Positions 10,160 through 21,335 of a stretch of 64,000 bases of DNA are shown here, in pieces; the stretch's first letter is position 1; every line of letters starts with the position of its first letter. Both the position numbers and the translations under genes were made by a program. The stretch is taken from contig NC_092616.1 in the NCBI RefSeq assembly GCF_047663525.1, forward strand, positions 4,129,501-4,193,500, given 5' to 3'. Source of the DNA: Anas platyrhynchos (Eukaryota > Chordata > Aves > Anseriformes > Anatidae). Under the pieces are notes generated by a model that did no database searches, was not told the origin of the DNA, and was given only the letters and a program-made list of their open reading frames with translations.

Positions 10160-10860
10160 GTGTTCAGAGAGGGCCAATTAGATTTTGTGTGGTCTGCATC
10201 CAAGTGTGTTCCCCAGGAGAGATCCTACTGCCTTCCAGGAGTTGTGAGCCCTTGACACCCAGAGCCATGTGCAGGGAGCCTGGTGGGGGGCAGAGCAAGG
10301 GAGGCCTTGGGCTGGGCCTCTGCTGCTGAGCTGGGCCGGGCTCCTGGGCCCAAGGGGAGCTCCTGGCAAGCGGGCAGCGCTGCAGAGAGACAGCTCTGCC
10401 CAGGAGCAGAAACTCTGCACAGCGCAGCAGGGCTGGGGGCACTGCCTGCAGAGACACAGTGCTTAAAGGCAGGCACAAGTGGCAGCATGCCCAGAGCTCA
10501 CCGGGGAAGACTTCCCAGCCCTGCACCCGGTAAGTCTCTGGCTGGAGGGCAATGCAGCCGCAGTTCGTGGAGGCAGGAGAAGCCGGGGGTGCAGGCAGGG
10601 GTGTCCAGGGCTGTGGTGCAGAGCAGGGTCCCTGCTGTGCCCCAGGGGCTGTGTGCCGGGGCAGGGCCTCTGCCGCCTGCCAGGCTCAGCACTCAGCCTG
10701 CCCGGGGAGCTGCCCAGGGCGCTGCGGGGAAAAGCTGCGGGTGGAAGGAGCCCCCTGGCAGGGCAGGGTCCTGCTGCTGGTGGGAGGCTGCTGCCTGGGG
10801 CAGCCTGCTCACAGCTCCACAGCACAACCAGGGTGTATCCAAGGGGACTTTAAAAGAACT
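10160..10860 (+). promoter_or_regulatory. OR-1 promoter / first-exon module P2
   Basis: Contains CCCAAGGGGA (10349-10358), resembling the O/E (EBF) consensus of mammalian OR promoters, a CTTAAAG TATA-like box (10462-10468) and splice donor GTAAGT (10530-10535). Site end to box start is 104 bp and box start to donor is 68 bp. A CAATTAG homeodomain-type word (10175-10181) lies further upstream. The OR-1 coding exon follows 1.7 kb downstream, behind an AG acceptor. A non-coding first exon of about 40 nt is the simplest reading. Long overlapping ORFs on both strands here are GC artefacts. Confidence 0.62.
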
Positions 10861-11040
10861 GGAAGAAGGAAGGGGATTTTGGCTTCAATCTTTTCTTTCC
10901 TGAGCTTCATGAGATTTCAGTCTTCTCTGCTTTGGCTCAATGAGTGTAGAAATAGATGCTGTTATTTCTAAGAAGAGTCTGAGACTCACAATCTGTCAGA
11001 GTGAGGGTTACAAGGACACTTTCCTTGTAACCACCACCAC

Positions 11041-11392
11041 CCTTGCAATGTCAGTAGGGTCTGTGTGGCCTGGGCTCTAGGACAATCCCCCAGCAAGCTG
11101 CCCCTGGGCAGAGCCCTGCTGCCAGGAGGTGTCTGCAGGGCAGAGCTGAGCACCCAGCAGGTGGGATGGGGGCTGTGAGCTGCAGGCAGGAGGTATGGGG
11201 ACAGAGACCCAGCTGCAGGCAGGGACAGCTGCAGGCAGCACAGCCATGGTCAGAGGGTGGGAGGGAGCTTCTCCCAGCAGCAACATGGGAGGGGGGATTT
11301 GGGCACCTCCCTGCCATCCCTGCAGTGCAGACACCTTCCCCTTAGCAATCCCCTGGTCTCCTTTCTCATCGAGCATAGATCTCCAGCCGTAA
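11041..11392 (+). repeat. OR intron module A, copy 2 (OR-1)
   Basis: Paralogue of 2.73-3.11 kb, 24.37-24.72 kb, 55.55-55.93 kb and 62.99-63.27 kb, lying between the OR-1 first-exon donor and its coding exon. The rest of the interval to 12.22 kb aligns loosely with the introns of OR-4 and OR-6 and has no other recognisable feature. Confidence 0.7.
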
Positions 11393-12251
11393 TATCATTG
11401 AAATTTTATAAGCTGTTTTGTACTCACTGCAGTTTTGGGGATGAGAATTCAGGTGCAGCTCAAACACTGATGATGTTCCTGTCGCTCAGGTATGTCCATG
11501 AAAAAAGCATCAATGTTTCTTCCAAACTTTTGGGCCTCTGGGAAGTGATTGTGTGGCTGGAAATGAGCTGGCTCTCTGTTCAGGACATCACATCTAACGA
11601 CGTTTGACTCTACGTGGGGCTTCTGCTGGGCTGCAGGCTGCCATGCAGAAGGGCACAACTCTGCCCTAGCAGCTCTGTGTTATCTAACAGCCCCATGGAG
11701 AAGACACGTCAGTCCTGAGGCCATACAAATGCTGCTGAATGGTTGTATATGGGCAGCTGCTGTGATCCCTGTGTGTCCCTGGGGAAAAGCAGAGTGCTGA
11801 GATCCTCCTCAGATATGATGAGATGGGTGAGGGGTTTGGAGATGCGCACTTTGAACCTGGATTCCTCTGCTCTCAGTAGCATTAAGGGTCTATTCAGAGG
11901 AACACCTAAGTGTGACCAACCTCCCGAGGTGCCTGCACAGGGCAGCTGAGACCAGGACTGATTGATACAACTTCTGTCTGCACACTGCCCTGAGGGACAG
12001 TCCCTTTGCCTTGCAGGACCCCCAAGATTTTACTTGGTGGGCAGTACACCAAGGATTTCTACCTTTAAGGACTTCTCAGGTGTGTAGGACAAGTACAAAA
12101 AAAATACACGAAACATACACAATACACCAAGCCCTATTCTGCAGTTGAGTGAATTTCTGCAACAATGATGAAAAGTCCCTTTATATATCATGTCTACAGA
12201 AATGTTGTTTTTTCTTCCTTTTAGATGAGCCTCAAGGTCAAGAGACATCAA

Positions 12252-13211
12252 ATGTCCAACAGCAGCTCCATCACCGAGTTCCTCCTGCTGCCATTTGCAG
12301 ACACACGGGAGCTGCAGCTCCTGCACTTCGTGCTCTTCCTGGGCATCTACCTGGCTGCCCTCCTGGGCAACGGCCTCATCCTCACCGCTGTAGCCTGCGA
12401 CCACCACCTCCACACCCCCATGTACTTCTTCCTCCTCAACCTCGCCCTCCTCGACCTGGGCTGCATCTCCACCACTGTCCCCAAAGCCATGGCCAATTCA
12501 CTCTGTGACTCCAGGGCCATTTCCTATGCAGGGTGTGCTGCCCAGGTCTTTCTCTTTCTATTCTTCCTCTCTGCAGACTATTCCCTTCTCACCATCATGT
12601 CCTATGACCACTATGTTGCCATCTGCAAGCCCCTGCACTACGGGACCCTCCTGGGCAGCAGAGCTTGTGCCCAGATGGCAGCAGCTGCCTGGGGCAGTGG
12701 GGTTCTCTATGCTCTGCTGGTCACTGCCAATACATTTTCACTGCCACTGGGCCGAAGCAATGCTGTGGACCAGTTCTTCTGTGAAATCCCCCAGATCCTC
12801 AAGCTCTCCTGCTCAAATTCCTACCTCAGGAATGTTTGGGTACTTATGATTGGTGCTTTTTTAGCATCCATGTGCTTTTTTTTCATTTTTTTTTCCTACG
12901 TGCAGGTCTTCAGGGCTGTACTGAGGATGCCCTCTGAGCAGGGCCGGCACAAAGCCTTCTCCACGTGCCTCCCTCACCTGTTTGTGGTCTCTCTGTTTGT
13001 CATCACTGGACTTTTTGCCTACATGAAGCCCTTCTCAGCCTCCTTTCCAGCTCGGGACCTGATGTTGTCATTTCTGTACTCAGTGATGCCTCCAGCACTG
13101 AACCCCCTCATCTACAGCATGAGGAACCAGGAGCTCAAGGGTGCCATTAGGAAAATGATTTCAGGAATGTTTCTGAAAAGTGATAAATTACCCCTCTTTC
13201 TCCACAAATGA
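12252..13211 (+). CDS. OR-1: olfactory receptor family 14-like, intact frame but altered motifs
   Basis: Odorant-type seven-helix GPCR of the olfactory sensory neuron membrane, 319 codons, a normal length. Start chosen at 12252 (MSNSSS, with an N-glycosylation site) because all paralogues share it; an in-frame ATG at 12225 lies right after the acceptor 'cttccttttag' and would add 9 residues. Seen: LGNGLI in TM1, HTPMYFFLLNLALLDLG in TM2, KPLHY after TM3, FSTCLPHL in TM6 and NPLIYSMRN in TM7. Two hallmark changes occur. The TM3 DRY is DHY (119-121), and the extracellular-loop-2 cysteine kept by every paralogue is Gly167, leaving Cys187 without its usual OR-family partner. A polyadenylation signal AATAAA lies at 13363. 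The frame is open but receptor function is doubtful. Confidence 0.92.
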   Translation: MSNSSSITEFLLLPFADTRELQLLHFVLFLGIYLAALLGNGLILTAVACDHHLHTPMYFFLLNLALLDLGCISTTVPKAMANSLCDSRAISYAGCAAQVFLFLFFLSADYSLLTIMSYDHYVAICKPLHYGTLLGSRACAQMAAAAWGSGVLYALLVTANTFSLPLGRSNAVDQFFCEIPQILKLSCSNSYLRNVWVLMIGAFLASMCFFFIFFSYVQVFRAVLRMPSEQGRHKAFSTCLPHLFVVSLFVITGLFAYMKPFSASFPARDLMLSFLYSVMPPALNPLIYSMRNQELKGAIRKMISGMFLKSDKLPLFLHK

Positions 13212-13362
13212 CTTCCTGGGTATTTGTTTCATGATCATTAATGTTTCTTTTATCTTCGTTGACATTCCCATTCATTAGTTTCTTAGGAAAATGGTTTTTA
13301 TATATCTACTGTCCACTGAGGAATGAAACTGCTCTGTCAGTTCTCTCTCTTTGTATCTGCTT

Positions 13363-13368
13363 AATAAA
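13363..13368 (+). promoter_or_regulatory. Polyadenylation signal AATAAA (OR-1)
   Basis: First canonical AATAAA, about 150 bp after the OR-1 stop codon. Confidence 0.5.
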
Positions 13369-13439
13369 ACAGGGTCTCCCCAACTGACTGCCTGAAGTCA
13401 TGCTTCTTCTCTCAAAGCTCGTGCCAATAACATGGCTGA

Positions 13440-14240
13440 GGAGTGTGGTGGTTTCACACTGATGGGCAGCTGAACTCCATCACACCGCGCTTTCGCCCCC
13501 TCCTCAAAGGAACAGCCAGAGAAAACACAGTGGAAAAGGACTCCAGTTTTTTTTTTTTAAGGACAGGCAGAACACTTACCAATTGCAGTCATGGGCAAAA
13601 CAGACTCAGTGTAGGGAGATTAGGATAATTAATTGAGCTTTAACTAACAGAGTGGAGCAGTGAGGATCTAAAAACAAAATAAAAACAGCTTCCCTCCTCC
13701 CCACTCTTTTGTACTTTCTTTCCTGCCTGGAGCAGCGCAGGGGAATGGGGCCTGTGGTCACTCCATGATGCTTTGTATCTGCTGCTCCTTCACGGTCACT
13801 CAGTGCCCCTGCTCTGCATGGGCTCCTCTCCACAAGCTGCAGCTCCAGCCTGGGGCGTGCTCCTGCAGGGGCTTGCCATGGCCCACAGCCTCCTTCAGGC
13901 CACATCCACCTGCTCCACGGGCTCCAGCATGGAGATCTGCTTTGCTGTGGGACCCATGGGCTGCAGGGGCACAGCCTGCTCCACGAGGGGCCTCTTCATG
14001 GCTGCATGGGAAATTCTGCTCCAGCACCTGGAGCACGTCCTGTTCTCCTTCTGCACTGACCTTGGTGTCTGCAGGGCTGTTCCTATCTACATGTTCTCAC
14101 TCCTCTCTCCCAGTTGCTGTTGTGCAGTAGAATTTCTCCTTTCTTTAATACCCTGTCACAGAGACACAACCAGCATTGCTCGTTGGCTCAGCTTTGGCCA
14201 ATGGCTGGTCCTTTTTCAGCCAGCTGGAACTGAAGACAAG
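13440..14240. mobile_element. Probable endogenous-retrovirus LTR or derived repeat
   Basis: Starts near 'gtggtggtttcacactgatg' and runs through repeated 'gggctgcaggg', 'ctgctccacgggctcc' and 'ggagcac' phrases, a composition I recognise from avian interspersed LTR repeats. Ends are uncertain and no target-site duplication was found. Strand not assigned. Confidence 0.45.
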
Positions 14241-14499
14241 TAGCTTATTGCCATTCTGCGAGCCAGGGTGGGCAGTGACTGAAGCCCCACAAAGTGAGAG
14301 ATCACCCAAGGTGGAACCTTCCACAGGGATACTGTCAACCTTAGATGTCCACAGCAAAAGAAGTACTCTACAGTGTAGGATTCTGGGGGAGACCAATCTG
14401 CTCAAGGAAGGGAGGATGGAGAAGGATTCCTGTGGCCCTCAGCAAAGTACCACCAGCTGGACCTAGAAAGACATGTGGAAACCTCTAGTATCCTTGGAA

Positions 14500-14815
14500 A
14501 TGTTCTGTAGCCAACCTAGCAAGCCCATCATTGCTGGGTTGGTTTCCTGATAATTCAGGTGATAAAAAATCCTAGAATTACAGCCACTTGCCTGCCTCTC
14601 TCCCAGTTATCCATCTGTACATTTGTAACTCTGTATACACATTTACCTTTACTTGCACGTATAGCTGTGGTTACAGCTCTAGCTATACAAATATATATCT
14701 CACTATACAGACAGAAAATGTGAATATTCCCACCAAGAAAGGCAGAGAGTATAGGTATGATTGTCACAAATTTACCCATTCAAAGATGGAGCATTTCAGG
14801 GAACCTTTTTAACTC
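14500..14815 (+). repeat. Start of duplicated block, paralogue of 37.24-37.47 kb
   Basis: Shares 'gctgggttggtttcctgata' and 'gaatattcccaccaagaaag' phrases with 37.24-37.47 kb; the latter phrase occurs a third time at 15.84 kb. It follows OR-1 as its paralogue follows OR-4, supporting joint duplication of gene plus 3' flank. Confidence 0.75.
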
Positions 14816-14971
14816 TGTTTTTCTCTGCTCTAACAGGCAGGAGAGGTCAACAAACCACAGATTTTCTCTGTGCCAGGAGTGAGGGGTGGCATGAACAGTC
14901 CTGGGCAGGGAGGGTTTGTGGTATCAGAGCTCCATGTAGGACAGCAAATTGTCATTTTATTGCTGTAGGCC

Positions 14972-15643
14972 TGTTATAAATGGCTCAGGATTCAAATTAA
15001 GATTAAATAAAAAAATAGGATTTATTAAAAGAATATAAAGGAATAGAGGTAAGCAAACAGCGCTGGGTGCACCGGGAGTCTCCGCTCCACCAGGACGCAC
15101 ACCAGTTACATCAAGCAGCTGATTTTTATGCACGTAGACTAATACATATTCATTACTACTTCTAAAAAAATAGATTATTATAATTAGCTTCCGGGGTCCA
15201 GTCCCTCCTACTGGAGCATGCGCATCAGTCTCCTCTGGGGGTCTCTAGGGGTCTTTCATGCTGAAGGCTCGTAGTCTTCCTCTCACCCTTTGTACTCACT
15301 CGGCACTATTCCAAGTTTATGGAACACTCTCTGTACACTCTCTGCAGGTCTTGTCTCCCAACCGTCCTTCAGCTTCTTTTTCCTTCCTCTTAATCTCTTG
15401 GCCCCCTGGCCAGATACCAAGGATCCACATAGTATCCCATAACAGTCACGAGTTGTTATCAGTTGTTCTGAAACTCCCAGACATCAAACACAAACAGCTT
15501 TCTTATTTGACGCTTCACGAGTAATTAAAACATTCTTCCCCAGCCATTCACACGGACAGTCACATCTATAACAGTGTTAAGTTAATCTTGAAGAAGACAG
15601 GAAAAAAGGCTGTAACTGTTAGAAATAGAAGTCCGGAATAACA
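14972..15643 (-). mobile_element. Probable solo LTR of an endogenous retrovirus
   Basis: Begins TGTTAT and ends ATAACA (perfect terminal inversion, TG...CA). The minus strand shows a TATA-like 'gcataaaaatc' near 15.13 kb and AATAAA near 15.02 kb in the order expected for an LTR. No target-site duplication is obvious, so ends are provisional. It interrupts the duplicated block: the 14.72 kb and 15.84 kb phrases lie on either side. Confidence 0.5.
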
Positions 15644-15961
15644 AAAGCAAACAGGTTCATAAATTTAAGGAGTGTTTTCTGAAGACTTGATAAATTGACT
15701 AGAATGAGGGGGAGACTGGGACACACTGCATCTGTGGTTCAAGAATGAAATTGCCAGTGCAGGGCCCAGAGGCCAACAGGACTGTTCTTTATGGACATGA
15801 ATTGTTAACACATTCCTCACATTTCTATGCATACAGAAAGATGTGAATATTCCCACCAAGAAAGGCAAATAATACAGTTATGATTGGAACAACTTTAGCC
15901 ATCTGAAGCATGTCATGGAACATTTTCACTCTGTTTTCCTCTAACATGCAGGAGAGAGTGA

Positions 15962-16775
15962 CATGCCATGGAAAAGATCCTCCTTGAAGCAATGTCAAGG
16001 TACATGCAAGACAAAGAGGTGATCCGAGAGAGCCAGCACGTTTTCATCAAGGGTAAATCGTGCCTTACCAATCTGGTGGCTTTCTACTATGGAGTGATTG
16101 CATCAGTTGAAAAAGGAAGATCGATCGATGTCATCTTCCTGGACTTCTGCAAGGCCTTTGACGTGATCCCGCATGACATCCTGCTCTCCAAATCGGAGAG
16201 GTATGGATTTGATGGGTGCACCGTTCAGTGGATAAGGAATTGGCTTAAACTCGCACCCAGAGAATGGTGGTCAATGGCTCTGTGTCCAAGTGGAGGCTGG
16301 TGATGAGTGGTGTCCCTCAGGGGTCTGTCCTGGGACCAGTACTGTTCAGTATCTTTATCTATGACATAGACAGTAGGACCGAGTGCACCCTCAGCAAATT
16401 TGCAGATGACACCAAACTGAGTGGTGCTGTTGATATGACAGAAGGAAGGGATGACATCCAAAGGGACTTGGACACACTTGAGAAGTGGGCCCATGTGAAC
16501 CTAATGAGATTCAACACATCTAAGTGCAAGGTGCTGCACCTGGGCCGAGGCAATCCTGGGCATGAGTACAGGCTGGGAGAAGAACTCATTGAGAGTAGCC
16601 CTGCAGAGAAGGACTTGGGGGTTCTGTTAGATGAAAAGCTTGATGTGAGTTGGCAGTGTGTGCTTGTGGGCCAGAAGTCCAACTGTGTCCTGGGCTGTAT
16701 CAAGAGATGAGCAGCCAGCAGGTGGAGGGAGGTGATTGTCCCCCTCTACTCTGTCCTTGTGAGGCCCAACTGTGT
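15962..16775 (+). mobile_element. CR1 reverse transcriptase fragment
   Basis: Encodes [19 protein letters not shown], then after a small deletion near 16.25 kb [13 protein letters not shown] and FADDTKLSG in another frame. It ends near 16.77 kb. Dead copy. Confidence 0.88.
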
Positions 16776-16789
16776 AATTGCACTTCTAT

Positions 16790-18500
16790 TTGTCATTTCT
16801 TACCTATGTCAATCTTTTCTTGTATAGCCAACCCTTGGAAGGTGCACCTCATTGGAGGCAACTTGGATTTGGCTCACTGTTGAGGACTGTGGAGTTTGTT
16901 CGTTAGCTTGGTTGGTGTTAGATGTTAACAACAAAAACAACAACAAAAACTGTGCCAGTGTGCAGACAGTTGAATGAGGAACAGAGGTGGGAATGGGTGC
17001 AAAGGAGCTGTAACAACAACCTGCAGAATACAGTGTAGAAGTCTGGTGTAAGGAAAAGTGATGCATGTCCCAGGTGGCTGATGAGAGAAGTGGTGGGGAT
17101 GCAGAGCTGAGCAGCAAGGCTGACCACACAGTCTAGACCATCAAGGAACTGTTTTCTACCTCTCCAGACCTCCTTAGGAGGCAGATTGGATCCATTACAA
17201 ATAAAGAATGATGGTATCCGTTCTTCTGAAAACTCCAAACTAATGGAAAATAATCTTAAAGAAGGAAAATGCACCTAGAAATCTGGTAATTGAATACTTT
17301 CTCTTTAAACTGCATTCTTGAAACCTCACTAATTAACTGTATAAGTCTGAAAGACTGGATGAAAATGGCTGAATGGTAATGAGCCCCATGGTGCATTTGG
17401 TGCTGAGTCCATGAACTTCAAGTAGTGAGAGGAGAATGATGTAACTGCAGGAGAAGTAAAAGTCAGAAGGCATCTTTGAAGTGTCTAGGAGCATTAATGG
17501 GCCCCAGTGAGGGTCATTACTGACAAAGCCTCCCCATGGACTTGTTAGAGCAGACAATTGGAGGCCATGATTGCAGGTAGGCAAAGGCACTGGGCAGGAG
17601 ACTCTGATGCTGAGTAAAGGCCTTGGTTTGTTTGGTGAAGCAGAAAGGCCAAGGCCTGGCCCCCAGCCCCTGGGCAGGGAGGTCTTGTCCTTCACCCATG
17701 GCTCAGGGCTCTTCCTGGGGCAGTGGGATGTGGGGTGTGTGATGTTGTGTGAAGGACAATGCTATGACACCTGTTGGCCTCCCCACTGGGTTGCAAGGAG
17801 GCAACAAGGCCCTGTTGTCATGAGCACAGCATCTGTCCTCGTGAGCCTCAGTAGCAGAGACAACTGCCATAGCCAGGGGGACAAAGACCTTAGTGCTGTT
17901 GGGGCCTTGCAGCCTTGTCAGTGCTCTTGGTATTCTCCAACGCAGGCTGTCCTGCACTGTCCTATCCCCGCCCCCAAATCACCCTTCAAGCAGGTGTCCT
18001 AACCCATCAGCCTTCTGGTACACTGTGAGCTGATCAGACAGATGAAACCTTACCAGCATCTTCCAATCCACATGCCTGCTGCTGGTCTTCCAGCTTCTCA
18101 GGGAGATGTGACCAAGCTGTGTGCCTGTTGCTGTCACACCGTATAATCGGGCAGAAGGGACTTGAAAACCCACACCCAAGGCCTCTTCTTGCATGGGGTC
18201 TATCAGGCTCTGTTGTAGTTAGATTCCAGGGGCTGAAGCTGATTGGTTCAGTTTAGCAAAGAGCAGACTATATGTATATATAGAATTACATTTATATATA
18301 TATATATGTATAAATTAAGCAAGCTTTATTATGAGCTATTTGCATACATACAGACCCCAGGGTGATGACACTGGTACCGATGAGCATGGTGGTTTCCCCA
18401 GTCAATGATGTACTAGAGGAAGGAGTCAGTAGACATACTGCTTGAACGGTTATCCCCATTGAGGCAACGTTGTCCTTGATAGTGCATCACATCTCTCTCC
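16790..18500 (+). repeat. Duplicated block, paralogue of 40.85-42.1 kb
   Basis: Long collinear similarity with 40.85-42.1 kb, for example 'gactggatgaaaatggctga' and 'ggtcattactgacaaagcct'. Its first part also resembles 37.83-38.06 kb. Open frames here are not conserved between copies and are not annotated as genes. The part beyond about 18.0 kb diverges or is unique. Confidence 0.75.
18269..18312. repeat. AT-rich (TA)n microsatellite
   Basis: Imperfect tatata tracts flanking 'gaattaca'. Confidence 0.8.
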
Positions 18501-18929
18501 TCTGGTGGAGTACTCATTTTATCCCCTCCTATCTGGTAGCTGTTCTGACACGTGGGGCCAACACATGTCACAATGGCCAACATGCTCCTCCTTGGTGTTG
18601 TATAATCACGACTACAAATGCACATGTGCACCACTTGAGTTGGTGTTGAACTGGCTCCGTGAAAGTTGTTACTTCATCCATCATTATCTTCCCCTGCTGT
18701 CCTCTGGTCAGTTTTTCCAGCTGCAAGTGTCATGAGTACAAGCTAAGCCATAAACTTTCTCCAGCCTTGCCACAGTCTTGCCAGCATTGTCTCAATCATC
18801 TAATTGACACAAATTACTACGCCATGTATCACAAACTGCTTCAAATATACACTCTTCAGAGGATCTACTGTGTTCCTAGTAACACATGATGTACATGTAT
18901 CTCTACCTCTGCTCTCTCCTAATTCCAAG

Positions 18930-19350
18930 ATTTAATAAAGACATTCAACAGTGTTGGCCCAAGTGCTGATCACTGAGGGATACTGCTAGGAACTGTCTGA
19001 CAGGAGAACTTTGCACCACAGATGACACCTGGACCTGATTGTCCAGCATGCTTCCCACCCACAGCCTCATCCATTTGTTAAGTCCACATAGCACCAACCA
19101 GGCTAGAAGAAGTCTCTGGAAGACAATGTCAAAAGCCTTCCTAAAGTGCGCGTAGACAGCATCCCTTTCTTTCCCCTCACCTATGGGTTCAGCAATCCCG
19201 TTTTTGTCCAAGTGCCTGGAGGTGGCTGTAGCTTGGTCCATCACCTTCTGAGGGACTGAGGTGAGGCTGACCAGCCTGAATTCTCCCCACCCTCCTCTGT
19301 CCTCTTCCAGAAGAAAGGTTTGATGTCATTCCAAGTCTCCAGAAAGCTCT
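18930..19350 (-). mobile_element. Ancient CR1-like RT remnant
   Basis: The minus strand encodes a degraded FRKAFDIVFQRLL segment and a following WMRLWVGSMLDNQVQ segment, matching the order of CR1 RT motifs. The paralogue at 42.19-42.50 kb lies in the sister block. Confidence 0.6.
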
Positions 19351-19785
19351 CTGGTCCCTCTAGCACATTACCTGACACAGTCCAAAAAGGCAGGGGAGGG
19401 TGATGCAACAGACAGGGGCATTTGCAATGAACCTGTGCAGGGCAGGTGAGATGGATCTCATGGGGATGGTGGGGATTGTTCATGGCATCATACATGGAAG
19501 CATCAGGGTTTTGTGAGGCGTCCACATTTGAGCTGGCCTTCTGCACTTCTCGTACACTGAACAGTATTCAGAGACACAAGTCCTTCCCTTGAACACCCAA
19601 AGGCAGGGCATTGCAATGGTTGTGGTGTCTCTCTGGCTCCTTCTGCCTCTCCTAGAGCCTGGGAGGCATCTCAGCCCTGTGGTGCATTGCCCTTCTGGGT
19701 ACTCATTTGAGATACCCTATGACATGAGGTATGGACACAGACTGAAGACATTAGTGCTCACTCAGGTTCCCCTCAGCACATTACA
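19350..19785. repeat. Duplicated block end, paralogue of 42.5-42.83 kb
   Basis: Shares 'acacccaaaggcagggcatt' and following sequence with 42.65-42.83 kb. No gene seen. Confidence 0.7.
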
Positions 19786-19852
19786 GAATCAGAGAATCAT
19801 TAAAGTTGCAAAAGACCTCCAAGACTATCTGGTCCAACCACAGCAAAATCAA
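19786..19852 (-). mobile_element. CR1 3'-end scrap
   Basis: 'acagaatcagagaatcatta' followed by 'tctggtccaacc' is the inverted 3' end of a CR1 subfamily. It lies where the duplicated block ends. Confidence 0.55.
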
Positions 19853-19859
19853 ATGATTG

Positions 19860-20560
19860 GGAGTAGAGCAAAAGCAAAAGCAAAAAGCAGCCAATGAGAA
19901 GTGATCTTGCAGAAGTTGCGCCCTTATGTGCCCAAGTGGCATGGGCAGTGCTGGTTTCCCTCTCTAATGTGGAAAAGGCTGGGTCCCCTTCTCAAGAGAG
20001 AATTTTTGCCAGGAAGAAGTGCTTTTCTGTGACTCCTCTTTCTGCACAGCAGAATGACAAAAAGATAAACATTTCATCAAAGCTTTTCATAAAGGCCCTG
20101 CTGCAGACAGGAAGCCTCACTGTGAGCTCTGGAGGGAACCCAGAAGACTGTAACAAGCACCAGGAAGATCCAGCAAGCAAAGATATCTTCTATAGAGTAG
20201 AAAATGTTTGAAATTAGAAAGAATTCATGTCTGTTAGTGAAGGAGAAAGACATATGTTATGTCAACATGGCAGTGCTGAAGGCCCTTACAAAATCAGAGA
20301 TGATGAAGTTTCGTTTTGGTATTTGTGCCTTGGCCTAGGAGGTGGGGAATGCCCAGTGCTGGGGCGTCTGTGCTCAGCTGTACCCTGTGAGTTGACCTTG
20401 CTCTCTTCCCCTCTGTCACTCTCCACACTTGGTTGGACACATGAAACATCCACAATCCTGGAGGATGCATGAACCTCCTGGAGTGATGCCCCTTTATTGC
20501 AGGGGAACAGTGAGACACATGAGATGCAGGGAGAGAGCACAGTGTGTGTAGCAGTGAGTG
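19860..20560. other. No recognisable feature
   Basis: Unique-looking sequence with only short chance ORFs. Confidence 0.5.
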
Positions 20561-20584
20561 TGTATGCAGGTTGCTGAGGACACA

Positions 20585-21335
20585 AAACTGGGAGAAGTGG
20601 TTGATAGAGAAGAATGGTGTTCTTCCATCCAGATAGACCTCAGCATGCTGGGGAACCGGAACCTCAGGAATTTTAACAAAGGGAAAAGGAAGTCCTTCCC
20701 ATAGTGAGAAATAAGTCCTGCACCAGTACAGGCTGGGGAGGGACTGAAGAAGAGACAAGGACCTTGGGGTACTGGTAGACAGCAAGCTGACCATGAGCCA
20801 GCAGGCTGCCCTTGTGTCAAGGGTGGCCAACAGCCTCCTGGACTGCATTAGACAGAGCATTGCCAGCAGGTCAAAGGAGGCGGTCCTTCCACTCTGCTCA
20901 GCACTGGTAATGCCATTTTTGCAGTCCTATGTCTGTTGCTGGGCTTCAAATACAAGAAGTACATGGGTTGAGAGAGCTGGTACTATTCAGCTTGGAGAAG
21001 AGACTGTTCCGAGGGTGTTCTTGTCAATGTATATACATGTCTGACAAAAGGACAGGATAAGGGAACCAGGATGTTCTCAGGGTGGCTGAGCAGCAGGACA
21101 AGAGGCAATGGCCACTAACTGACCCTAAGAAAACTTCTCTTTACTGTAGGTGACTGACGAACATTGCCCAGAGAGATACTGCAGCTTCCATCCTTGGGGA
21201 TGTTCTAAACACTGCTGGACCCTGTCCTGGCAAACCTGCTCCAGCTGGCCATGCTTGAGTGGGAAGCGCTTGAACTAGACAGTCTCCATAGGCCTACTCC
21301 AACCCTCATTATTTTGTGATTCTGTAATGCCCAAC
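20585..21335 (+). mobile_element. CR1 fragment with 3' end
   Basis: The plus strand retains the 'agcaagctgaccatgagcca' RT C-terminal region and ends at 'attttgtgattctgt'. The frame is broken. Sequence just beyond it (21.33-21.64 kb) pairs with 47.38-47.69 kb, which also follows a CR1 3' end, so the two regions are paralogous. Confidence 0.8.
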
